A program made the translations under genes and the position numbers. From Cavia porcellus (Eukaryota > Chordata > Mammalia > Rodentia > Caviidae): DNA of 64,000 nt. The DNA is taken from positions 29,688,001 through 29,752,000 of the forward strand of contig NW_026947507.1 in the NCBI RefSeq assembly GCF_034190915.1, read 5' to 3'. The notes under the pieces were generated by a model. That model saw only the letters and a list, made by a program, of their open reading frames with translations. It ran no database searches and was not told where the DNA came from. Below are positions 35,018-64,000 of this stretch, in pieces; the stretch's first letter is position 1; every line of letters starts with the position of its first letter.

Positions 35018-36079
35018 ATGGAAAGAGGAAGCAACAACAAAAAGTCCCCAGGTCCCAACCCTGAGAATATTGATCCAGGACAGGTAAATACAAAGGAGAA
35101 TGAGGACAGCAAACATGCAATATCAGACACAGCACCAGTGGACATAAAGAGATATCTTCAGGACCTCATAGATGAGTTCAAAAGGGAAATATTTAGCCAA
35201 GTAAAGCAAGATATAAGATTAATAAAAGAGAGGCTAAGCACCTCTCAAGAAGACACAGATGGAAGAATGGAGGAACTCAAACACAGGAGAGAACCATTTG
35301 ATGAAGAATATAAAGAAAATATAGAATACATGAAGCAGATTCAAAGAGATCACCAGGAAATTAAAAACTCTATGGAAAGATGGCAAAACTGCTTGAAAGA
35401 AACTAAGGACAGATTATCCAAACTGGAGGACAGGTTTGCAATGTGGGATTGTGAAAGGAAAAACTTTTTAAAAATAACAAGGAAACAAGCAGTAACAATA
35501 CAAAGGCTAAAAGACCACAAGAGGATCTATAACTTGAGAATAAAGAATGTGAATGAAGAAGCAGGGGTACAAACAAAGGAACTACAAAGGCTATTCACAG
35601 AAATAATTAAGGAAAACTTCCCAAGCATAGGAAAAGGAAATGATATTCAAAGATATGAGGCATAAAGAACTCCAGCCACCTACAACCAAAACAGAGCTAC
35701 ACCCAGGCACATAATAATTAAGATCCCAGAAATTCCATATAAGAACAGAATATTAAAAGCTGTTAGAGACAAGAAACAGATCACCTATAGAGGAAGGCCC
35801 ATCAGAATAAAGGCAGACTTCTCAAAATAAACCATCAAGTCAAGAAGAGTCTGGAGCAAAATATTCCAAGCCCTGAGAGAAAATAACCTCCAACCCAGAT
35901 TTATATACCCTGCTAAACTGTCTCTAGAAATTAATGAAGAAACAAGATGCTTCCAAGACAAAGAGGAACATGGGAAATTCGTGACCACCAATCCAGCTCT
36001 ACAGAGAATACTGCAAGACATTCTAGAGAGAGAGAAAAATACTAGGATTCCAGGAACAGTGGCAGAGAGGCCTCAATGA
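35018..36079 (+). pseudogene. L1-type ORF1 (HAL1 copy C), two stops
   Basis: One unbroken frame of 354 codons from ATG 35018 (MERGSNNKKS) to TGA 36079, interrupted only by TAA at 35663-35665 and TAA at 35828-35830. The first 215 codons are open: a Lys/Glu-rich N-terminus and a long heptad-like coiled coil with RLSKLEDRF, then the start of the RRM domain (IYNLRIKNV). Beyond the first stop come RATPRHIIIKIPE and RFIYPAKLSLEI, the L1 ORF1p RRM/CTD. The first stop is shared with copy B; the second is private. ORF1p is the RNA-binding trimer of L1 particles. Confidence 0.87.
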
Positions 36080-37275
36080 ATGGAACAGAAAACAGAATGA
36101 AGAAGACAAGCAGACAATGGATGGCAAAAAAGAGCATAACAGAAATGAGGCAGAGAAGATTGGTTATAATCTCTAATACAGATGGCCTTAATACACTAAA
36201 TTAAAAAAAAAGAACCACATGTAGAGTAGATCAGGAGGTAGGGTCCACAGAGATGCTACTTATAGGAAATATAATTAACATGAAAAAGAGTACATGGACT
36301 GAAAATCAAAGATGACAAAACAATGCTCTATGTGACAGAGAACCAGAGAGTGATAGGGGCAACTAGACCATTATTTGTGGATAGGTTGGAAAGACAGACT
36401 TTAATAGGTAAAGGAATATAATTAGAGATCAAGCCCAGAAGAGAGAAGGTTCGGAAACACTTAGGTAAATAGAAGGTTGCCTGCTCCCCCGCCCAATTTA
36501 AAACCAAGGGTCTTGGTCAGATCCAGAAATGCACAGTGTACCCTGGGGAAGTGAAAGGGGAGGGAGAGTCTTAAAAAAGATGGCAGAAGATAGTGTTAAT
36601 AGTGTATCAGGATTTAAAATCCACATTACTCACACCACTCTGCTTAGATAGATTTTATTCTGTCCCAGTTTGTCTACCTGCATTAGATTTGAGGGCACAG
36701 ACAGCTATCCCCAAAACATCAGGATATAGCACAGTAATTATCATTAATTTCCTATTATCTTAATCTGGGCCCTGTAAGACTTACACTGTTTTATTGTGAC
36801 TGATCTTAGTTAAATCTGATTTGTTTGATTGCTGTTTGGTATTGACAGATTTTATTCAAAACTGATATGGTTGATAGTATCAAGTCTGAGATTATACACT
36901 GAAGATGACAAGACTACGATACACATTCTGGTTTGATTACTTCTTGTTTTTGAAGTTTTATACTATCTGCAAAGTTGTTTTTATTAATACTCCTATATAC
37001 TGATATATTGAATTATACTATGTCTGATGATATAGCCAATTCCATTGAAGATAACACAGGAACTATGGTAGAACTCCTTGTACAATGGTCTTATGTCTTT
37101 TTCGTTTCATGTGTTTATAAGAATATGTTTTGTTTTGTCTTGCTTTGGTTTGTTTCTCCAATATAGAAAAGATAGAAATACATGTGAAGACTCATGCATG
37201 TGTAGAATTTATAAACAGTTTATGAGAACTGATCTTATGACACATGATGAAATGAACAAATACTTTGAAGAAAAA

Positions 37276-38054
37276 GAGACACTAAAATACCCAGTGCTGA
37301 TCCTGGAGTGTCATAATGTGAAACCCAGCAATAGTATTATTCTTTGTTCAGAGTGATATTAGTCTGCTTGGGTTTATTCAATCTCAACATAATTGAAGAT
37401 ATGGATAACTGCATGTATGTTTAAGTGTATAGGATTGACAACCATATTTCTAAGTTTTTGTTGGATAGTTGAACAGAACTGGTTGCAGTCTCTCTGTTTG
37501 AATCCCCACTTTATATGCTCCACTTTAGTATCTTGAATAACTATTTGTAAAAAGACAATCTGTAATCATCAACTAGTGATTTGTTTATTTTTTTCTTTGA
37601 AAGAATGTATTATTTCTACCTGTTTTCTGTCTTGTTTTGTCTTTAAATAAAATTTTTTTTAAAAAGACACTACAGTACCCAGTGCTGAGCCCAGAGTGCC
37701 ATGATGTGAAATCCAGCAATACTATTATTCTTTGTTCAGAATGATTTGAGCCTGCTTTAGTTTGTTTAATCTCAACATAAATGAAGACATGGATAACTGT
37801 ATGTATGTTTAAGTATATAGGATTGATGACCATATTTCTAAGTTTTTGTTGGACAGTTGAACCAAACTGCAGTCTCGCTGTTTGCATTCTCACTTTATGT
37901 GTTCCACTTTTGTATCTTGAACAACTATTTGTAAGAGGACAGTATTTATACATCATACAACTGATTTCTTATTGTTTTTCTTTGAACATATGTATTATTT
38001 CTACCCATTTTCTGTTTGTTTTGTCTAGTCTTTCTTCGAATAAAATTTTAAAAA
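37276..38054 (+). repeat. Tandem 3' UTR duplication in HAL1 copy C
   Basis: The unit start (GACAC) recurs with a period of 388 bases (37278 and 37666). Both units end in AATAAAATTTT and an A-rich run, and share cccagtgctgatcctggagt-like blocks. Confidence 0.9.
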
Positions 38055-38070
38055 AAGAAATACACTGCTG
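38055..38070 (+). repeat. Target-site duplication of HAL1 copy C, right
   Basis: Second copy of the 16 bp duplication, after the A-rich tail. Confidence 0.93.
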
Positions 38071-38101
38071 TTGTATTTATGCCATTGTACAATTAAGAGT
38101 C

Positions 38102-38134
38102 GCAACCTCGGTTCGAATCCGAGTCACGGCACCA
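38102..38134 (-). other. tRNA-His-complementary primer-binding site, 33 nt
   Basis: On the plus strand these 33 bases match the 3' part of cytosolic tRNA-His (T-arm with GGTTCGAATCC, acceptor strand GTCACGGCA) and include the CCA that is added after transcription. Read on the minus strand it starts TGGTGCCGTGACTCGG two bases after an LTR ending CCCTAGCA, the position of a retroviral primer-binding site. It is not a tRNA gene: the 5' half is absent. Confidence 0.75.
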
Positions 38135-38136
38135 AA

Positions 38137-38505
38137 TGCTAGGGTTATTTCCAAAAGATGAAAAATATAAACAAAAGATGAGAAATATAAAATAAAAAGC
38201 GGCCTTTATTCTGAGAACACGGAGAGAGATGACCGGCACCCCCACCGCTGGCGTCCCGCAATCTCTCTGGCGGACACATGGCGTGGGGCCTGTAAATAGC
38301 CTCGGTTTGGGGTGGAACCTAAGGTGGGCATTAGGGATACACAGGTAGCCCATTGGTCCTAGGTTTGGCACCATATGTAAATTTCCAGGGGCGGGAAGAT
38401 GGCATCACAGGTAACTTCCTAGGGGTAGGGGAGATGGGGCTTCCTTCTGAGATCTATGGGTTAAGACACCATCCTTGACTCCCCTCATCCAATCTAACTG
38501 CAGTT
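38137..38505 (-). mobile_element. Endogenous retrovirus LTR, minus strand
   Basis: The LTR ends in CCCTAGCA at 38137 next to the tRNA-His primer-binding site. It contains an AATAAA signal (38210-38205) followed by a T-rich U5, and a weak TATA-like gctatttaca near 38299. The 5' end near 38505 is a guess, because no flanking duplication was found. No gag, pol or env is visible beyond it, so it is a lone, partial element. Family not assigned. Confidence 0.6.
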
Positions 38506-38794
38506 GCTTGTTGTTCTTTCCATGCTTTATTCTTTCATTCTACTCATCACAGTGCATAATTACATATTAACTTGTGTGTATATTTATTTAAATTCTGTAT
38601 CCACAACTGACCCATAAGGTTCATGAACTTAGAATCTTTCATCCATCGCATAATATACATGGTTTGTACACTGACGGCACACAGCAGTCCATAAATATTA
38701 AAACACAGACGACAGACAAATGAACACCCCTATTAAGGAAATACTTTTTCAACATGAGCCCAAACGTCATAGAGCATTAAAATGCACACTATGC

Positions 38795-39495
38795 AGTGAG
38801 GTTTTCTTTAATCTTTATTTATTCAGAATGCAATCCTGGGCCAACCTATAGCCATGAGAAAACCCCAAATTCTGAAGTAGTGTTAACAGACTGATTAATA
38901 TAACATCATTGACCCCATAATTATAAGAAAGTCAATTTCCATTCCGTTCATACAATCTCTTGGCAGACACGTACATTTTCTTCCCATCAGAAATGCATTA
39001 TCAGGATCATGCTTACATAGATAATCAACACAAGGGACAAGTGACAATTTATGCTGAAGAACTTAACTCTTGCAACAGACAGCTCACAATGCCAAGGTAT
39101 GCTGGCTTTTTTCAATGGCATTCATTGTGACACTATCACCAATGACATTAAAAGAACTTCACTAATTTTTAAAAGCTAGAATTACCCAAAAGGTTTTATA
39201 TTGCAAATAACACCTGGAATACTGGATTTGAGCCTAAGTAGGCAAGATCACTTACTTAGATCCTTTCCTCTGTCTAATATGTGTAGGGAAATGAATGCTA
39301 TGTACGAGAATGAAATGGGTCGAGTTCTTATTTTTTACCTAAGAATCTATGTATTTTAAGTAATATTGAGTAATATTTAAATGATTAAAAATAAATCAAC
39401 GTTATATAGTAACTGCACAAAACCTAAAATAAAGTGGCATTATTACATCGTACTACATCATATAGATAGATTAAAAGCAGCTAATTGGGAGCTGT
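38795..39495 (-). other. CPE: CPE 3' untranslated region
   Basis: This is the sequence between the CPE stop and the first convincing poly(A) signal on the minus strand, about 700 bases, A/T-rich and without recognised SINEs. Its far end is estimated from the poly(A) signals at 38814-38823; the cleavage base itself is not visible and could be 5-15 bases either way. Confidence 0.8.
38814..38823 (-). terminator. Tandem polyadenylation signals of CPE
   Basis: Two overlapping AATAAA hexamers (AATAAATAAA on the minus strand) lie about 675 bases after the CPE stop. No other AATAAA on this strand was noticed between them and the stop, so they are the likely site of mRNA 3' end formation. Confidence 0.82.
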
Positions 39496-59907
<20,412 letters not shown>

Positions 59908-60127
59908 CTAAAACAAAAATACATGTTATAGAGACATTTTCTATAACCCCAAAGAGAAGGCTAATGCCATGCAGTGCCCTTTTAGTGTGTCTCTACTAAT
60001 TTATTACAAATAGTCAACAATTTCTTTTCCCTCTAGAACTGATGATTTCCTAAGAAATCTACCTTACATGTCCCTTGGAGAATGCTCAAACACTCCTTCC
60101 CTCCTTCTGTTCCTCTCTCTCTCTGTT

Positions 60128-60520
60128 ATCCACTAAACTGTGTTCCCACAAAATTCATGTGGTAAAGACCTAACATCCAGTATGACTGTATTCAGAAATA
60201 GGGCCATGAAGGAGGTGATTAAGGCTCAAAAAGAGGTCATACAGGTGGAGCCCTAGTCCATGAGGATTGCTGCCCTTGTAAGGTAAGACAATAGGATCTC
60301 TTTCCCACTGGATCTGAAGAAAGGTCAGGCAGGGACACCTAGGACAGCCCTGAAGACGAGACTCTGCCAGCCAGAAAGAGAGGCTTCACCTGAAGCCAAC
60401 TCTGCCAGAACCTTGATTTTGGACTTCCTGGCCTCCAGAACTATGAGAAAATAAATTTCTGTACTTTAACCCACCTTGTGTGTGATATTTTATTATGTTA
60501 GTCCCATAGGTTACTACACC
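60128..60520 (+). mobile_element. MaLR LTR (MLT1/MST-type) in CPE intron 1
   Basis: From actgtgttcccacaaaattc through tgattaaggctcaaaaagag and ttggacttcctggcctccag to gttagtcccataggttacta: nearly complete. Confidence 0.75.
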
Positions 60521-60584
60521 ACCCCACCCCATAATTGATATCCCTGTCTCACAAAGTGCCTCCTACTGCATAAATACTGCATGT

Positions 60585-60715
60585 GTTTTTATTTAATTCT
60601 CACCAAACATCTAAAAGTAAGCATTATTATCCATGAAAAACTGCAGCTCACACTGTTTAAGAGGCCTGACCGCAGTTACACTGCCCATAAAGCCAGGATT
60701 CAGATGTTGGTCTCC
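60585..60715 (-). repeat. MIR relic, antisense, in CPE intron 1
   Basis: ttaattctcaccaaacatct, gcattattatccatgaaaaa, then aaagccaggattcagatgtt. Confidence 0.65.
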
Positions 60716-60769
60716 TGAGTTAGTTAAAATTTTATACATTTTAATTTCCTGAACCCTGAGGAGTAACAG

Positions 60770-60975
60770 GAGGCAGGCTGCCTGGGTTCAAACCCTGGCA
60801 CCACTTTTTACTGGCTGGCTTCAGCACATCATTTCAGCTCTCTGTGGCTCTTTCGCCCCATCTAAAAGAGAGCTAACAATAGATTCTGCCTCATAAGGAA
60901 GGCTGTGATGTTAAGAACTAAGTGAAATCATGAATGTGAATGTCTGGAACATTCGTAACACGCGCTGTGTGTTTC
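60770..60975 (+). repeat. MIR SINE, sense, in CPE intron 1
   Basis: gctgcctgggttcaaaccct, tggctggcttcagcacatca, then gaactaagtgaaatcatgaa: a nearly full-length MIR directly after an antisense one. Confidence 0.82.
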
Positions 60976-61029
60976 CTGTAATGATTTCTAGAATAACAAT
61001 TAGATTACATTATCTTGTTATGAAGTGCT

Positions 61030-61168
61030 TTGCCATATATACTTGTAATTTTATTTTTATAAGGACCCACTCAAGTGAGGAAGACAGATATTTTTATTAT
61101 CATGGTGATACCAATGCAGCCCAGAGAGGTTAAATTGTACTGCTGGGCTTGGAACTCAGACACAAATC
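61030..61168 (-). repeat. MIR relic, antisense, in CPE intron 1
   Basis: aagacagatatttttattat, cagcccagagaggttaaatt, then gggcttggaactcag. Confidence 0.65.
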
Positions 61169-61982
61169 ACGCCTGCCCCGCTGCATCCTGGGAAGAGTCA
61201 CAAGATTGCAGAGCCCACCAACAAATTCATTGTTAATCCTGTTTTCCACTCCCTTCCGCTTCATCCATTCCAAGGGTCCAATTCCCCCATACTGAAATCA
61301 CAGGGCTGCTCCTCTCGGTATTAGAGGAGAAGCTGGAATTCTTTTTCTCTTAAATATTCCTCACATGAGATTCCTGACTGTGCGGTTTAAGTGACTGCTC
61401 ATCACAGGAAACCATGCCCTTGCTCGACCTCTCCTCCTGCTTATCTTAATCATCGAAGGGTCAGGTGGGGGCAGGATCAGCACTATTTATAGCATCTCGG
61501 TTTTGTTTTTGTTTACTTTAGGGGAAAGTCTCCAATAAACCCACTCCTGGGGGCTTGCCCAGAAGGTAGGAGAATGAGAAGGTACAAAAAATGTTCTCTT
61601 TGCTCCTGGTTTTCAAAGTAATAATTCCTTTCTTCCTTTCTCTTTCCGTTAAATGCAGGTACTTCACCCCTTTCCTTATTGAGGATGTTTGACTGAGACA
61701 GGGAACTGCAGCATCCCATTGAGACAGAAGCAGACAGAACAAAGCAACTAGAGCGGTTCGCAGCCTGCTTCCCAAAACTGTGCGAGCTGATCACAAATTC
61801 TAGTTCTTGTCCCAGCGCGATGCTAAGTTTTGACCTGATGGAAAAAGCAAGCTTGAGCCACAAACCATAACAGCAGACAAGCACACTGTTAGCCAAAAGA
61901 TCTGCCTGCAGAAGCAGACACAAAAATCTTGATTCAGTGAATTCATGAGTAAATGAGAAATGAACGGTCTGCCCCCTACCCA

Positions 61983-62160
61983 TCCCAGCTGGAACCAAAC
62001 CCAGGGTTGCTCCACAACTGAGCTACATCTGTGGCTCTTTTTATTTTTTTATTTTCAGACAGGGTTTCACTAAGTTGCCTGGAATGCACTCAAACTTGCA
62101 ATCCTACTTCAGCCTCGAAAGTGCGGGGATTCCATGTGTGCCCCGCCGTGCCCAGCTTGG
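61983..62160 (-). repeat. B1-ID dimeric SINE, antisense, in CPE intron 1
   Basis: Reading the minus strand, a B1 part (gctgggcacggcggggcaca) is followed by an A/T linker and an ID part (cagatgtagctcagttgtgg, ggtttggttccagc). Same fused layout as at 44889-45100. Confidence 0.82.
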
Positions 62161-62649
62161 TCTTGCTTTTAAATCCCACCTTCATGTCCTCCTGAAACCC
62201 AGGTTGCCTGAAGACCTTTCTGCAATAGCAAAGGAAAGGAGTGACCGGCTGAGGAGGACCTGGGCCGCAACAAGGAGCCCACATCCAGGTGGGACTGCCT
62301 AGAGGCCGCCCGGCTGTCCTGCTGTCGGGATCCCCAGGCAGGAAAGGGAATTCTCGGGAGGAAGGCAGCAGCACTGCCATCAGCTGACCTCCCGGGAAAA
62401 AGATTAATCTCCGTGGTCACCGCTAAAGCTCCCCAGGCAAGCAGCTCTCTCGGCTATTTTTGCTAAACCGTCTGAACAGTGGAGTCTGAAAGGACTTTTA
62501 CCTTCAGAATCCTTAATCCGGAAACAGAGATAAAGCCTGAAGCCTTTGGACTTTGAACGACTATCTCTCTGGGTCCATTTACCTTCATTTTATTATGATT
62601 TTTTTTAAAAACGACAGCCTTTCATCATCACTTAATCGTCTTTTCTGCA

Positions 62650-63180
62650 GCTAGAAAGGAGGCGCGCCCGGGCCGGTGCCTGGATGACGTCCTGTGCCTT
62701 CCTGTTTACGCTGTTTGCAGGGAAGAGCAAATCCCGCAGCTGCCAGGTGCGTCAGGCTCTGCGGATCCGGCTGGCGCTGGGGCGCAGCTGTTTCTCCCAG
62801 CAACGGGAAGGGGAAGGCAGCAGGGAGCACTCGTCTCGCACCCTTCGGGGTGTCGGCTATACGTTCGTCTCGCTTCCCACACTCGCTGTCAAATTCATTT
62901 TCCTTTGAGGGCTCACACAGGTGCTCAGGGCCAGCTGCTCACAGTCGGAAGCACCGCGTCCCCGCTGCATCCCCTGACTTCCTGCAGCGCGCAGCCCAGC
63001 CTCCAGGGAGGCCTCAGAGTCGCCTTGCAAGCCAGCCTCACTTCTGTGGGACCAGTGTCTGTCTCTTGGTTGTTGGTGGCTCTGAACAATGTACCTGCCT
63101 GGATGCTGAATGTGCACTCTCAACAGCGCGAAAGGCATTTCTGCATTGTAGAAGATCCATAATTCCAGTGACGTCAGAAA
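62650..63180. promoter_or_regulatory. GC/CpG-rich patch in CPE intron 1, possible regulatory element
   Basis: About 62,660-63,050 is GC- and CpG-rich (ggcgcgcccgggccggtgcc), with a half-perfect CRE (TGACGTCC at 62685-62692) at one end and a perfect CRE palindrome (TGACGTCA at 63169-63176) at the other. Two frames are open for 74 and 165 codons, but nothing resembles CPE exon 1. It may be an enhancer or an alternative promoter; both are inference. Confidence 0.4.
63169..63176. promoter_or_regulatory. CRE palindrome
   Basis: TGACGTCA, the full consensus cAMP-response element. CREB-family binding is inferred from sequence. Confidence 0.55.
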
Positions 63181-63243
63181 TAACTGCATAAATTCTAAAT
63201 CTAAGCAGACAAGTTATTTTAAGTCCATACTCACAACTTTTTA

Positions 63244-63362
63244 ACTCTTTTTGAGGCAGAGTCTTGCTAAATTGCCAGGGCTGTTCTGCAATTTTGCAGC
63301 CTTTCTGTCTCAGCCTCCCACGTAAGGTGCTGGGATCATAGGCGTGGGCTACCTTGTACAGG
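63244..63362 (-). repeat. B1-type SINE, antisense, in CPE intron 1
   Basis: ttgaggcagagtcttgctaa, gtctcagcctcccacgtaag and tgctgggatcataggcgtgg, an antisense B1. Confidence 0.85.
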
Positions 63363-63478
63363 CCTTTTTGTAACTCCTAAATTGTCCAAATTATACACTA
63401 ATAAGACCTGGAACGGCTCAATCAGGGAGGAAAAAAAAACTTAAATGTCTATTGCCTCAAAAATAAAAGGCTACAGTT

Positions 63479-63965
63479 GTGAAGACATCTAATGCCACCA
63501 CACCAGGCACAGCCACAGAAAGCAACAACAGCACTGTATCACAAATTCCACATGCCCCATGCTTGCTGCCAATGACACTACCTAGTGTCATCCCATCCTC
63601 CCCATCTCACCAGCCCAGCCAGGAGGCCTTCCAGAAACAGCCTTTGAAGTCCTGGTCCGTGTGTCCAAATGAAGGGGCATCTTTCTCCCAACAGGAAGCA
63701 GGCGGACCACCAACAGTGCAAAGAGTACAGTCAACCTCCAAACCGCAGCAGGTCTTCCAGGAGACCCTCAGTTCATCCGAAGCTTCCAGGACCCATTTCC
63801 CAGGAGCCAAGACCACCTCTCCCGAAGCCTCAGGGTCCTCCCCTGGAGGCTATAATGGCTGTTTCTCCTCTAGCAACAGCAAGCTCTGCTCCACCTGCGG
63901 TGCTCTCTACTGCCCCAGTGTCCTACCCTGTGCCTCACACAGATAGGACACTCCCAGCCTCCTAA
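63479..63965 (+). other. Pro/Ser/Gln-rich open stretch, possible retrocopy fragment
   Basis: Two overlapping frames (63479-63946, 155 codons; 63669-63965, 98 codons) are open and rich in Pro, Ser, Gln and Thr. Stretches such as VSPLATASSAPPAVL look like low-complexity protein. This might be a frameshifted processed pseudogene of a Pro-rich protein that I do not recognise, or chance in C-rich DNA. The window ends before a tail could be seen. Confidence 0.2.
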
Positions 63966-64000
63966 AATGGAAATCCCTGCTAGCAGACCACCCTCTCATG

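Larger units (their letters stand above)
34279..38054 (+). mobile_element. HAL1-type half-L1 retrotransposon, copy C
   Basis: A 3.78 kb element bounded by a perfect 16 bp target-site duplication. It starts with the agcaaagatggcagatcc block shared with A and B, then a GC-richer 5' UTR, ORF1 (35018-36079), about 1.2 kb of non-coding sequence in which no second ORF is open, and a doubled 3' UTR unit (37276-37665 and 37666-38054). A short stretch after ORF1 (tctctaatacagatggcctt) looks like a vestige of the start of L1 ORF2. This is the least decayed of the three copies. Confidence 0.88.
59908..64000 (-). other. CPE: CPE intron 1 (3' part; continues beyond window)
   Basis: Non-coding sequence upstream of exon 2. 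It holds a MaLR LTR, MIR relics, a B1-ID dimer, a B1 SINE, a GC-rich patch with a CRE palindrome (62650-63180) and an unexplained Pro/Ser-rich open stretch at the right edge. No reading frame resembles CPE exon 1, so that exon is farther out. Confidence 0.85.

Noticed and set aside
36080..37275. A full L1 with ORF2 in HAL1 copy C
   Set aside because: The 1.2 kb after ORF1 is too short for the roughly 3.8 kb ORF2 and has no open frame with endonuclease or reverse-transcriptase motifs.
25766..38054. Copies B and C as an inverted segmental duplication
   Set aside because: Each has its own, different target-site duplication, and the similarity stops at the element ends, so they are separate insertions.
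38102..38134. A tRNA-His gene
   Set aside because: Only the 3' part (T-arm, acceptor strand, CCA) is present. Genomic tRNA genes do not encode CCA in mammals, and the position next to an LTR end fits a primer-binding site.
38093..38374. 93-codon minus-strand frame as a gene
   Set aside because: It lies within the LTR and primer-binding site and resembles no viral or host protein.
62684..63191. CPE exon 1 or another coding exon in the GC-rich patch
   Set aside because: No frame shows a signal peptide or the expected early catalytic-domain motifs of CPE, and no donor continues into the exon 2 phase.

Overview
The window is nuclear DNA from a placental mammal, most likely a non-murine rodent. 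It carries eight coding exons of one vertebrate gene with canonical GT-AG introns. It also has 7SL-derived B1-type SINEs, ID/tRNA-type SINEs, B1-ID dimers, MaLR LTRs, and old MIR and L2 relics. The B1 plus ID plus B1-ID mixture points away from mouse and rat and towards a squirrel-, dormouse- or beaver-like lineage. The exact species is inference only.

Right part, about 38,795-64,000, minus strand: the gene for carboxypeptidase E (CPE, carboxypeptidase H), the prohormone-processing metallocarboxypeptidase of secretory granules. Exons 2-9 are all present, at 59907-59711, 57857-57690, 52483-52366, 51230-51048, 48748-48609, 43802-43703, 41200-41082 and 39594-39496. Together they give 1,124 coding bases in one uninterrupted frame. 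A 3' UTR of roughly 700 bases ends at tandem poly(A) signals. Exon 1 (signal peptide, propeptide, start of the catalytic domain) lies beyond base 64,000, so the promoter is not here and 59,908-64,000 is intron 1 sequence.

Left part, 1-38,795: intergenic DNA downstream of CPE. In human the next gene in this direction is TLL1, but no TLL1 exon is seen. The space is filled with transposon copies. The most striking are three near full-length half-L1 (HAL1-type) retrotransposons, at 6132-9281 (+), 25766-28997 (-) and 34279-38054 (+). They have an L1-type ORF1 and no usable ORF2, and each is flanked by a perfect 15-16 bp target-site duplication. The last two share a TAA stop at the same ORF1 position and a tandemly doubled 3' UTR, so they look like one subfamily. 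Copy C sits 31 bp from an LTR followed by 33 nt matching the 3' part of tRNA-His including CCA.

Other points of interest: an 18-19 bp-scale direct duplication around a 28 bp insert that is the reverse complement of DNA 1.7 kb away (17345-17410); a GC-rich segment with the window's longest ORF (31741-32658, minus); three good CTCF-like motifs; a perfect CRE palindrome in CPE intron 1; and a 159-base purine tract. There is no bacterial-type system, CRISPR array or intact RNA gene.
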